A stretch of 64,000 bases of DNA from Brachybacterium ginsengisoli (GTDB taxonomy: Bacteria; Actinomycetota; Actinomycetes; Actinomycetales; Dermabacteraceae): positions 1,426,001 to 1,490,000 of the forward strand of contig NZ_CP023564.1 of the NCBI RefSeq assembly GCF_002407065.1. The letters are read 5' to 3'. The notes under the pieces are model-generated. The model saw only the letters and a list, made by a program, of their open reading frames with translations. It did no database searches and had not been told where the DNA came from. This document shows positions 46,635 through 54,049 of the stretch, piece by piece (within the stretch, counting starts at the first letter, position 1; each line of letters starts with the position of its first letter). The position numbers and the translations under genes are program-made.

Positions 46635-47548
46635 GGGCGCGGTACATCCTCGGGGAGATCCTCACCGGACTGTGGCGCAACATCGCCATGGTCATCTCCG
46701 TCGTCATCGTCACCGCGGTCTCGCTGACCTTCGTGGGCACCGGCGCGCTGATGCAGAAGCAGATCATGGACATGAAGTCCACGCTCGTCGAGCAGTCGCA
46801 GGTGACGATCTTCCTGTGCTCCCCGCACTCCACAGCCTCCTCCTGCGCGGGCGGTGCGGCGACCGACGCCCAGATCGACTCGGTCCGCGAGGCGCTCGAG
46901 GGAGACGTCCTCTCGCCCTACATCGCCTCGTACTCCGAACGCTCCCAGGTCGAGGCGCTGGAGATCTACCAGGAGCAGTTCGCCGGCGAGAGCTTCGTGT
47001 CGAACTTCTCCGCCGAGGACATGCCGGTCTCCTTCCACATCACCCTCCAGGACGCCGACGACTCCGCCGCCGTGGTCGAGTTCTTCCAGGGCCGTGACGG
47101 CGTGGACGAGGTGACCGACCTGCTGAGCACCTTCGCCCCCTTCATCGACGTGCTCAACCAGTCCACGATGTTCGCCCTCGGTCTGGCCGTGCTGATGCTG
47201 ATCGCGGCGCTGCTGCTGGTGGCGACCACCATCCGGATGTCGGTCGCCGGGCGTCGCCGCGAGATCGCGATCATGCGCCTGGTCGGCGCCTCGAACCTCT
47301 TCATCCGCCTGCCGTTCCTGCTCGAGGGTGCGGTCGCGGCGATCATCGGCGGGCTCATAGCCTCCGGGATGCTCTGGGTGGGGCTGCATTACATCGTCGA
47401 GGGATGGCTCGCGCCCACGCTCGGCGAACAGCTGATCACGGTGGGCACCGCCGACCTGATCTGGGCCGCACCGCTGCTGGTGGTCCTCGGGGCCGCCCTC
47501 TCGATCGCCTCGTCCGTCGTGTCCCTGAACCGTTACCTGAAGGTGTGA
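46631..47548 (+). CDS. ftsX: Cell division permease FtsX
   Basis: This 305-residue protein has an N-terminal transmembrane helix (IAMVISVVIVTAVSLTFVG), an extracytoplasmic domain of ~140 residues containing two Cys (residues near 58 and 67) that could form a disulfide, and three C-terminal helices beginning MFALGLAVLMLIAALLLVAT. VAGRRREIAIMRLVGASNLF is the cytoplasmic coupling segment. The ATGA overlap with ftsE and the 2-nt gap to the M23 gene suggest one operon. The extracytoplasmic domain would contact the hydrolase encoded next. Confidence 0.95.
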   Translation: MRARYILGEILTGLWRNIAMVISVVIVTAVSLTFVGTGALMQKQIMDMKSTLVEQSQVTIFLCSPHSTASSCAGGAATDAQIDSVREALEGDVLSPYIASYSERSQVEALEIYQEQFAGESFVSNFSAEDMPVSFHITLQDADDSAAVVEFFQGRDGVDEVTDLLSTFAPFIDVLNQSTMFALGLAVLMLIAALLLVATTIRMSVAGRRREIAIMRLVGASNLFIRLPFLLEGAVAAIIGGLIASGMLWVGLHYIVEGWLAPTLGEQLITVGTADLIWAAPLLVVLGAALSIASSVVSLNRYLKV

Positions 47549-47550
47549 GC

Positions 47551-48876
47551 ATGGTCCTCCGCAGCCTCCGCCGCCCCCTGTGCATGGTCGCCGCCGCCCT
47601 GGTGGCGCTGCCCATGCTGGTCGTGCCGATGACGTCGGCCTCGGCGGACGGCACCAAGAGCGACAAGATCGCCGAGCGGTCCCAGATCGATCAGCAGCTC
47701 GAGGACCTCCGCATCGAGCTGAGCGACGTCAACTCGGAGCTCTCCGACACCTACATCGCGCTCGCCGAGACGGAGCTGCTGATCCCGCAGGCCCAGGAGG
47801 ACCTCGAGAACGCGCAGAAGGAGCTCGAGAAGGCCCGCGAGGAGGACCGGAAGATCGGGGAGCGGCTCACCGAGGCCGAGTCCGAGGAGGAGCGGCTCTC
47901 CGGGCAGGTCGAGCAGGGCCAGGAAGAGGTGGACACCGGCAACGAGGAGCTCGCCTCGGTGGCGCTGAACGCCTACAAGGGCGGGGGAATGCCGAACCCG
48001 TCCACGATCTACATCGGCAACCAGTCCCCGCAGGACGCCGTCGACCGCTCGATGAACTACCGCCTCACCATGGCCTCGCAGGGAAGCAACCTGGACACCC
48101 TGCGCACGGACCAGGCCGTCACCGAGAACTCGGCCGAGCGCCTGACGGCGGTGCGCGAGGAGATCAAGCAGCTCAAGAGTGACTCGGAGGACGCTGTCCA
48201 GCGCACCGAGACGGCGGAGGAGGAGGCGACTCGGGCGAAGGAGTCCCTGGACGCCCTCTACGAGACCCAGAAGACGCAGCGCTCGGATCTCGAGACCCAG
48301 AAGAAGAAGCATGAGGGCGACCTCTCGACGCTGGAGACCCGCGGCTCGACGCTGGACACCGAGATCGAGGAGCTGGCCCGCCAGGAGCGCGAGCGTGCGG
48401 AGCGCGAAGAGCGGGAACGGCAGCAGAACCAGCAGCAGAGCAGCGGTGGCGGAGGCTCTTCGAGCAGCTCGTCGAGCACCTCCGGCGGCTGGATCTACCC
48501 GGTCGACGCCCGCCTGAACTCGAACTTCGGCTGGCGCGTGCACCCGATCTACGGGACCAGGAAGCTGCACGCCGGGGTCGACTTCCCGGTCGCCTGCGGC
48601 GTCCCGGTCAAGGCCGCCCACTCCGGCCGGGTCATCGCCCGGACCCACAACAGCAGCGCGGGCAACAAGATCGTCCTCAGCCACGGCATGATGAACGGGC
48701 GCCTGATCACCACCTCGTACCATCACCTGCAGGGCTTCGCCCAGCCGGTCGGGGCGCAGGTCTCCGCGGGCACCACCGTCGGGTACGTCGGCACCACCGG
48801 GTCCTCGACCGGCTGCCACCTCCACTTCGAGGTGCACGAGGACGGCAACGCGGTCAACCCGGACAAGTACATCTGA
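47551..48876 (+). CDS. Secreted M23 (LytM) peptidase with coiled coil
   Basis: This 441-residue protein has a signal peptide ending near TSASADG, a long Glu/Lys/Arg/Gln-rich coiled coil (about residues 35-300, e.g. EDLENAQKELEKAREEDRK), a Ser/Gly linker, and a C-terminal M23 domain with WRVHPIYGTRKLHAGVDFPV and STGCHLHFEVHEDG; the Zn ligands HxxxD and HxH are intact. It is an EnvC/RipC-like arrangement in the ftsE-ftsX operon, so it is the likely FtsEX-controlled septal hydrolase, though in mycobacteria that partner (RipC) is NlpC/P60 and not M23. The gap to ftsX is 2 nt. Confidence 0.92.
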   Translation: MVLRSLRRPLCMVAAALVALPMLVVPMTSASADGTKSDKIAERSQIDQQLEDLRIELSDVNSELSDTYIALAETELLIPQAQEDLENAQKELEKAREEDRKIGERLTEAESEEERLSGQVEQGQEEVDTGNEELASVALNAYKGGGMPNPSTIYIGNQSPQDAVDRSMNYRLTMASQGSNLDTLRTDQAVTENSAERLTAVREEIKQLKSDSEDAVQRTETAEEEATRAKESLDALYETQKTQRSDLETQKKKHEGDLSTLETRGSTLDTEIEELARQERERAEREERERQQNQQQSSGGGGSSSSSSSTSGGWIYPVDARLNSNFGWRVHPIYGTRKLHAGVDFPVACGVPVKAAHSGRVIARTHNSSAGNKIVLSHGMMNGRLITTSYHHLQGFAQPVGAQVSAGTTVGYVGTTGSSTGCHLHFEVHEDGNAVNPDKYI

Positions 48877-49024
48877 CCCGGCTCCGCCCGCCGGGCGCCG
48901 TGACGGCGACGCCCTGCGCGAAATCCGCTCGCGACCGGCGGTGACCACCGCGTAAGCTGGGACATCCGGTCGCAGCGTGCGGCCGCACCCTGAACAGAAC
49001 GCGACGAACGGCAGGAGGGACCCG

Positions 49025-49531
49025 ATGTCGGCGAAGAAGGCTGCCGCGAAGAAGGCCGCTGCGGACGACGGGCCCACCAAGAAGCTCATCGCCTCGAACA
49101 AGCGCGCCCGGCATGACTACTACATCGATCAGACCTGGGAAGCCGGCATCGTGCTGACCGGGACCGAGGTCAAGTCCCTGCGGGACCGCGGAGCCTCCCT
49201 GATCGACGGCTACTGCTACATCGAGGGCGGCGAGGTGTGGATGGACAACGCCCACATCGCCCCGTACGTGAAGGGGACGTGGACCAACCACGCCGCCCGG
49301 CGCAAGCGCAAGCTGCTCCTGCACAAGGTCGAGATCGAGAAGCTCGCCAGCAAGTCCCGCGAGAAGGGCTTCACGATCGTGCCGATCGAGATGTACTTCC
49401 TGGGATCCCACGCCAAGGTGGTCATCGGCCTGGGCCGCGGCAAGAAGGAATGGGACAAGCGTCAGACCCTCCGCGAGAAGCAGGACCTCCGCGAGGCGCA
49501 GCGCGCCATGCGCCAGCGCGAGCTGGCCTGA
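49025..49531 (+). CDS. smpB: SsrA-binding protein SmpB
   Basis: This 168-residue protein has a lysine-rich N-terminal extension, then the SmpB barrel (RHDYYIDQTWEAGIVLTGTE, KSLRDRGASLIDGYCYIEGG, HAARRKRKLLLHK) and the C-terminal helix-forming KKEWDKRQTLREKQDLREAQ. It delivers tmRNA to stalled ribosomes. GGAGG lies 6 nt before the ATG. The ssrA gene is 0.8 kb downstream, separated by a minus-strand gene. Confidence 0.96.
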   Translation: MSAKKAAAKKAAADDGPTKKLIASNKRARHDYYIDQTWEAGIVLTGTEVKSLRDRGASLIDGYCYIEGGEVWMDNAHIAPYVKGTWTNHAARRKRKLLLHKVEIEKLASKSREKGFTIVPIEMYFLGSHAKVVIGLGRGKKEWDKRQTLREKQDLREAQRAMRQRELA

Positions 49532-49558
49532 GCCGCCCGCTCCGACGCCTCTCCGGCC

Positions 49559-50131
49559 TCAGGCCGTGAGGTCCTGCCGGGCGAGCCGCGCGAGCGTCTG
49601 CCGGCTCGAGGCGATGGCGCTCTCGTCGGCCACCCCGAGCCGTTCACGCATGAACAGCGCCCGGCGCGCATCCTCCAGGGCCGCCTCCCAGAGTCGCGCC
49701 GCGGCGAGCCCCCGACTCTCCCGCAGCTCCGCCTGAGCATGGTCGAAGCGGCTCTTCGCCCGGTGCTGGAACACCGTGGCCAGCACCGACATCGACGACG
49801 GGGACGTCGGGTCCTCGAGCCCGGTCTCCTCGGCGGCCAGGTCCAGCTGCTCCTCCGCGGCGACGAAGGCGCCCTGCCACTGCAGAACATGGGCGTACCG
49901 GGCCCGGCGCACCGCCCGCATGACGGGGGAGATGCCCTCCTCGGCGAGGGCCAGCCGACCGGCGATCGCCGCATCGTCCAGCCGACCGAGCATCCGCAGG
50001 TAGGCGACTGTGCGCGGATCCTGCGGATGCTGGGCGCACCAGGCGGCCAGCGCCTCGGGATCCGAGACCTGCTCGCGCAGGGTCTCGTCATCGATCGTGA
50101 CCCGGATGCCTGCTGCGTCGAAACTGCTCAC
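49559..50131 (-). CDS. Uncharacterised helical-repeat protein between smpB and ssrA
   Basis: I do not recognise a named family for this 190-residue protein. The C-terminal two-thirds is rich in alpha helices with TPR-like spacing: DAAIAGRLALAEEGISPVMR, RARYAHVLQWQGAFVAAEEQ and WEAALEDARRALFMRERLGV. The GTG at 50131 was chosen since longer in-frame starts would place coding sequence over the tmRNA promoter region. It is antisense-oriented between smpB and the tmRNA gene. Confidence 0.6.
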   Translation of the reverse strand: MSSFDAAGIRVTIDDETLREQVSDPEALAAWCAQHPQDPRTVAYLRMLGRLDDAAIAGRLALAEEGISPVMRAVRRARYAHVLQWQGAFVAAEEQLDLAAEETGLEDPTSPSSMSVLATVFQHRAKSRFDHAQAELRESRGLAAARLWEAALEDARRALFMRERLGVADESAIASSRQTLARLARQDLTA

Positions 50132-50226
50132 GGTGCCATCATCGTCCCTGCCCGCAGGCAGGTCCAGGGCAGCCCGCTTCGCCGTGAGCTGAGGGATATT
50201 CGTTTCGGTTCTCCGGGGCGGGGTTG

Positions 50227-50232
50227 TAGAGT
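50227..50232 (+). promoter_or_regulatory. -10 element of the ssrA promoter
   Basis: TAGAGT lies about 115 nt before the mature tmRNA 5' end, in an AT-richer patch. This implies a precursor leader of about 105 nt removed by RNase P. The -35 (near ttcggt at 50204-50209) is weak. Confidence 0.45.
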
Positions 50233-50346
50233 AGGGGGACGACGCATGGGGAGACCCGGCGTCGGTGGATGTTTGACAACAGAAGAGTGAGTGCACGGAG
50301 ACAGCCCAGTCGGGCTGTGAAGAGTCTGTTCTGCATACCCACGCCA

Positions 50347-50714
50347 GGGGCCGATCGGTTTCGACGGTAGTTGTCCAGCAAGGGGAAGCGGGCCGAGAAC
50401 CCAGAGTCATCTCGTTAATGTCCTCTGGAAACCAATAAGTGCCGAACCCAAGCGCACTGACTTCGCTCTCGCTGCCTGATCAGCGTTAGCAGTCTGGAAC
50501 CCCGGGGGTGCTCCTGACCCGGATCGTTCCATCATCTAAGGAGCCACTGCTGCCGACCCTCGTCATCGGGGAAGGATGAACACCTCAGAGTGACTGAGTC
50601 CGTCGACGACGCGTTCGCACGAGCGTCGGGACTGAGAAAACGCCATTGTGAACTGCGCCCGGAGAAGCCCTCGCTCCGCACTATCGGACGCGGGTTCGAT
50701 TCCCGCCGGCTCCA
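50347..50714 (+). ncRNA. ssrA: tmRNA
   Basis: About 368 nt. The 5' end GGGGCCGATCGGTTTCGACG has the conserved tmRNA start and pairs with CGGCTCC before the final A at 50714 to form the acceptor stem; the T arm GGGTTCGATTCCCGCC is intact. CCA is not encoded. The resume codon GCC and tag are at 50441-50479: A-E-P-K-R-T-D-F-A-L-A-A then TGA. The ALAA ending is the usual protease-recognition terminus. Partner protein SmpB is encoded 0.8 kb upstream. Confidence 0.97.
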
Positions 50715-50732
50715 CGACTGCACTCACCACGA

Positions 50733-50774
50733 GAAGCCCCCTCACCTGCACTCACGTGCCGGGGAGGGGGCTTC
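50733..50774. terminator. Terminator between ssrA and the GH3 gene
   Basis: An 11-bp perfect stem (GAAGCCCCCTC at 50733-50743 with GAGGGGGCTTC at 50764-50774) begins 18 nt after the tmRNA 3' end and ends 13 nt before the stop of the convergent GH3 gene. It is probably shared. Confidence 0.85.
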
Positions 50775-50787
50775 TTGCGTTGTCGGC

Positions 50788-52815
50788 TCAGACTTCGAAG
50801 GTCAGTCCGTGGCCGAGCTCGTAGCGGTGGCCGTCCGCATCGACGTACACGTACGGGCGCCCGTGCATGTGCTGCTCCTTGGCGAAGCCGGGCACGTCGT
50901 TGGGGGAGGCGCAGCGTCCCTCCTCGTCGACCGCGACCGCCGCGGCATCGATCGGGAAGGTGATCGGCAGGCGACCGGTGGGGGAGAAGCCGCCCAGCGC
51001 CGCGTCCACCATCGTCGCGTAGTCGGACTCGAAGCCCACCAGCAGCGCGTCGGCGAGCGGCTCGACGGTGTCCAGCAGCCACGGGTACATCGCGTTGAGG
51101 CCGACCACCATCGTGCCCACGTCCTCTCGGATGCGGGCGAGCTTCGCGGTGTCGATGTGCGCATGCTCCCCGATGCACAGATCCGTGATGCCCACGAAAT
51201 CGAAGTAGGAGCCGACGAACGGCTTCATCAGCACGATGGCGACATCGGCTCCACGATGGTCCGTCGTGAAGGTGATCTCCGGATGCGCCTGCTCGAGGCG
51301 GTCGCGCAGCGCGTCGAGCGCCTTGACCGTGATGCCCCGCTCCATGAGCTCGACGTAGACGGTGCGCCCGGCGAGCGCCTCCACCGACAGCGGCAGCGTG
51401 CTCTCGTGGTTCTTGGCGAGCACCACGGACCGGCGGTGCGCGTCCGCGGCGGCGGCCTGTGCCTCGGCGTTCGCGACCACGCGGTCCGCCTCCTCGGGAT
51501 CCGCGTACGGGTTCTCGAACAGCCCCAGCGTGAACAGCTCCTCGAGCAGGAGCGCCGCCGCCTCGTCCAGACGCTGCGTGGTGAACTGGCCGGTCACATA
51601 GGCCTCGCGCACGGAGGCGACGTCGTTGGTGTCGGCGAACATGTCGGTGCCGGCCATGACGGCCCGGCCCGCGCGCTCGGCCGGGGTGAGCTCCTCCACG
51701 CCCCAGGCCATCTTCGAGAGGATCCCGGAGTCGGAGTTGATGTAGCCGCGGTGGCCCATGGCCCGCAGCAGGTCCAGGATCTCGCGGTTGAAGGCGAAGC
51801 CCACCTGCTCGAAGTCCGTCACGCGTCCCTGCGGGGTCGAGGACTTCTCCTCCGAGGGGATCGCGTAGTACGGCATGATCGAGGAGGTGCCGGCATCGAT
51901 CGCGGCCTGGAACGGCGGGAGGTGGTACTCCTCGAGCGAACCCGGCGTGGGGTAGATGTTGAAGCTGCCCTCGGCGTAATGGGGGTCCGTCCCGTTCTCG
52001 CGCGCGCCGCCGCCCGGGAAGTGCTTGACCGTGAGCGCGACGCCGTCGGCCTCGAGCCCGTCCTCCCCCTGGAAGCCGCGCACCACGGCGTCCATGGCCT
52101 GCGCGACGAACGCGGGATCCTCCCCGAACGTGCCCTGCCCGCGGAACCAGCGCGGGTCGGTGAACACATCGGCCATGTACATGTAGCCCTTGCGCAGGCC
52201 CGAGGCGACCCACTCCCGGCGCGAGTGCGCGGCGAAGGATTCGATGACCTCGACCGAGCCGGTGGCGGCGAGCCCCAGGGTGCCCGGCCAGGTGGCGAAG
52301 GGCTGGTCCTCGGGGGTGCCGCCCATCGTGAAGGCGCCGGCCTCGTTCTTCGAGTTCGCCGCGACGATCACGGGGATCCCCCAACGGGTGTCCTCGGCGA
52401 CCTCGTTCATGGCGTTCAGCCAGGTCGCGATGCGTGCACCGGTGGGCTCCTCGCGCATGATGAAGTGCCGCATGTGCATGCCCCGGATCATCTCCGTGGT
52501 GCCCTCGAAGGGGATGCCCGCGCTCGTGTGCGGATCGATCCTGATCGGCAGGTGCTGCTCGTCGAGCACGCCGTCGTGGCTGGTGAAGTCCTTGTTGCGC
52601 TGTGAGATCCCCATCGGGCGGGAGCTGATCACCATCAGGCCGAGCTTCTCGTCCGGGGACATCCGGGAGACGAGGTCCGCGGCGCGCTCGGCGGGGGAGA
52701 GCCGCCAGTCCTCGAAAGGTGTCAGGTGCCCGTCGCCGTCGAGATCGCGGAACTGCAGCCCGTCGACCTCGATGATCTTCTTGAGGCGGCTGGCGAGAGG
52801 GATCTGCGGGGTCAT
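50788..52815 (-). CDS. Glycoside hydrolase family 3 protein (beta-glucosidase-like)
   Basis: This 675-residue protein has a calcium-loop-like start (FRDLDGDGHLTPFEDWRL), an N-terminal GH3 barrel containing WGIPVIVAANSKNEAG, PRWFRGQGTFGEDP, the KHFPGGG motif and the nucleophile segment RGYINSDSGILSK (expected Asp in SDS), and a GH3 C-terminal domain with MVVGLNAMYPWLLD and GFSPTGRLPITFP. There is no signal peptide, so it is likely cytoplasmic, and no FnIII-like extension. The substrate is not resolved; family members cleave beta-glucosides or beta-xylosides. No transporter or regulator gene is adjacent. GTCACGA... upstream shows no clear promoter; AGGAGG lies upstream of the ATG on the coding strand (complement of 52821-52826). 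Confidence 0.9.
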   Translation of the reverse strand: MTPQIPLASRLKKIIEVDGLQFRDLDGDGHLTPFEDWRLSPAERAADLVSRMSPDEKLGLMVISSRPMGISQRNKDFTSHDGVLDEQHLPIRIDPHTSAGIPFEGTTEMIRGMHMRHFIMREEPTGARIATWLNAMNEVAEDTRWGIPVIVAANSKNEAGAFTMGGTPEDQPFATWPGTLGLAATGSVEVIESFAAHSRREWVASGLRKGYMYMADVFTDPRWFRGQGTFGEDPAFVAQAMDAVVRGFQGEDGLEADGVALTVKHFPGGGARENGTDPHYAEGSFNIYPTPGSLEEYHLPPFQAAIDAGTSSIMPYYAIPSEEKSSTPQGRVTDFEQVGFAFNREILDLLRAMGHRGYINSDSGILSKMAWGVEELTPAERAGRAVMAGTDMFADTNDVASVREAYVTGQFTTQRLDEAAALLLEELFTLGLFENPYADPEEADRVVANAEAQAAAADAHRRSVVLAKNHESTLPLSVEALAGRTVYVELMERGITVKALDALRDRLEQAHPEITFTTDHRGADVAIVLMKPFVGSYFDFVGITDLCIGEHAHIDTAKLARIREDVGTMVVGLNAMYPWLLDTVEPLADALLVGFESDYATMVDAALGGFSPTGRLPITFPIDAAAVAVDEEGRCASPNDVPGFAKEQHMHGRPYVYVDADGHRYELGHGLTFEV

Positions 52816-53028
52816 CGGGCTCCTCCTGGTGATCCGGACGGGGATGTCCGGCGGCCCGGCGCTTCGGTGCCGCGCTCGTCACGGTAGCCAGGGGCACCTC
52901 TCACCAGGAGGTCTTGCCCCGGATTGCCGCTGAGCGGAGCACCTCGCACGGCCCGCGGGATGCCCACGCCGCCGTGGGGAAGGGGAACGGCATTGCCGGG
53001 CCGCCCTCGACCGCCGTACCGTGACCGG

Positions 53029-53976
53029 ATGACCGGCATGCCGAGTGTCGCCCCCGCCCCGCCCCCTGCCGACCTCCCGGTGGACCTGCGCCGCATCGAG
53101 CTGCTGTGCGCGCGGCTCCGCCCCGAGGAGGACGCCGACCTCGAGCGGATCGTCTGGAGCATCGCGAAGCTGCCGCGCGCCGAGGGCTGGGACAACGCTC
53201 TGTGGCCTGTCGGTGCCCTCGGTGGACGTGAGCTCGTGCTGCGCGTCGCCCGGCGGGACATCTCCAAGGCGCTGCTGGGCCGTGAGGTGACCGTGCTGCG
53301 GAGGCTGCGCGGCCTGGGCACCCAGCTGCCGATGCAGTTGCCGACAGTGCTCGCCCTCGCGGAGGACGCGATGCTCGTGGAGTGGATCGACGGGGTCACC
53401 GCCGCGGACTCCGACCGCGCGACCCGTGCGCGGGTCGCCGGCGACCTCGCCCTCATGCTCGCCACGATCCACTCCGGACCCGCCCCCGAGGTGGGCCGCA
53501 ACCCGGTGCGCGGCGTCCCGCTGAGCACCCGGGCCGACGCCTTCGAGGCCGATCTGGAGCGCGCCGACCTGCCGCCGGACCTGAGCCGACGGGCACAGGA
53601 TCGGTGGCACGCCGGTCTCGCCGCGGCGCCCTGGCAGGGACGCGAGCTGCTGCTGCACGGGGATCCGCATCCGGGGAACGTCGTGGTGCCGGTCCGCGGC
53701 ATGCCGGGCCCCGCCACCCTCATCGACTGGGGCGACACCACTCGCGGCGATCCCGCCAGCGACCTGGGCGGGATGCTCCTGCACGTCCCGTCCGACGAGC
53801 TCCTGCAGAGCTACCGCGCCGCCGCGGCCTGGACCGGGATCGACGACGAGGAGGTCTGGGACGCTCTCGTGGCACGGTCCTGGGCCTGGGCGACCCGGAT
53901 GGCCCTCTCCCTGGTGACCGCCTACGCCGCGGACCTCGGGCTGGGTGCCGCCGGTCACCGGCTGCTCGCGAGCTGA
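53029..53976 (+). CDS. Phosphotransferase-family (APH) protein
   Basis: This 315-residue protein has the N-lobe segment WPVGALGGRELVLRVARRD with the ATP-binding Lys/Arg region, the catalytic loop LLLHGDPHPGNVVVPV and the metal-binding TLIDWGDTTRGDPASDLGGM. The Brenner motif HGDxHxGN is canonical. It is unrelated by sequence motif details to the 3585 APH gene. The substrate is unknown. The ATG is 6 nt after TACCGT (53017-53022), so a leaderless start is likely; there is no Shine-Dalgarno. It stands alone between the GH3 and hrpA genes. Confidence 0.85.
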   Translation: MTGMPSVAPAPPPADLPVDLRRIELLCARLRPEEDADLERIVWSIAKLPRAEGWDNALWPVGALGGRELVLRVARRDISKALLGREVTVLRRLRGLGTQLPMQLPTVLALAEDAMLVEWIDGVTAADSDRATRARVAGDLALMLATIHSGPAPEVGRNPVRGVPLSTRADAFEADLERADLPPDLSRRAQDRWHAGLAAAPWQGRELLLHGDPHPGNVVVPVRGMPGPATLIDWGDTTRGDPASDLGGMLLHVPSDELLQSYRAAAAWTGIDDEEVWDALVARSWAWATRMALSLVTAYAADLGLGAAGHRLLAS

Positions 53977-54049
53977 CCGCTCCGCGCAGTCCGCGCGGCG
54001 AAGAATGCCCGCGACCCGGAGCACGTGCTCCACGTAGAGTGGAGCCGCC

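Noticed and set aside
50532-50751. Small minus-strand frames with sequences such as SRRESNPRP over the 3' end of the tmRNA
   Set aside because: They are translations of the conserved T arm of the tmRNA, a familiar artefact.
50700-50790. Integration site (attB) at the 3' end of ssrA
   Set aside because: The tmRNA 3' end is intact and followed directly by a shared terminator and a GH3 gene; no integrase or duplicated 3' end is present.
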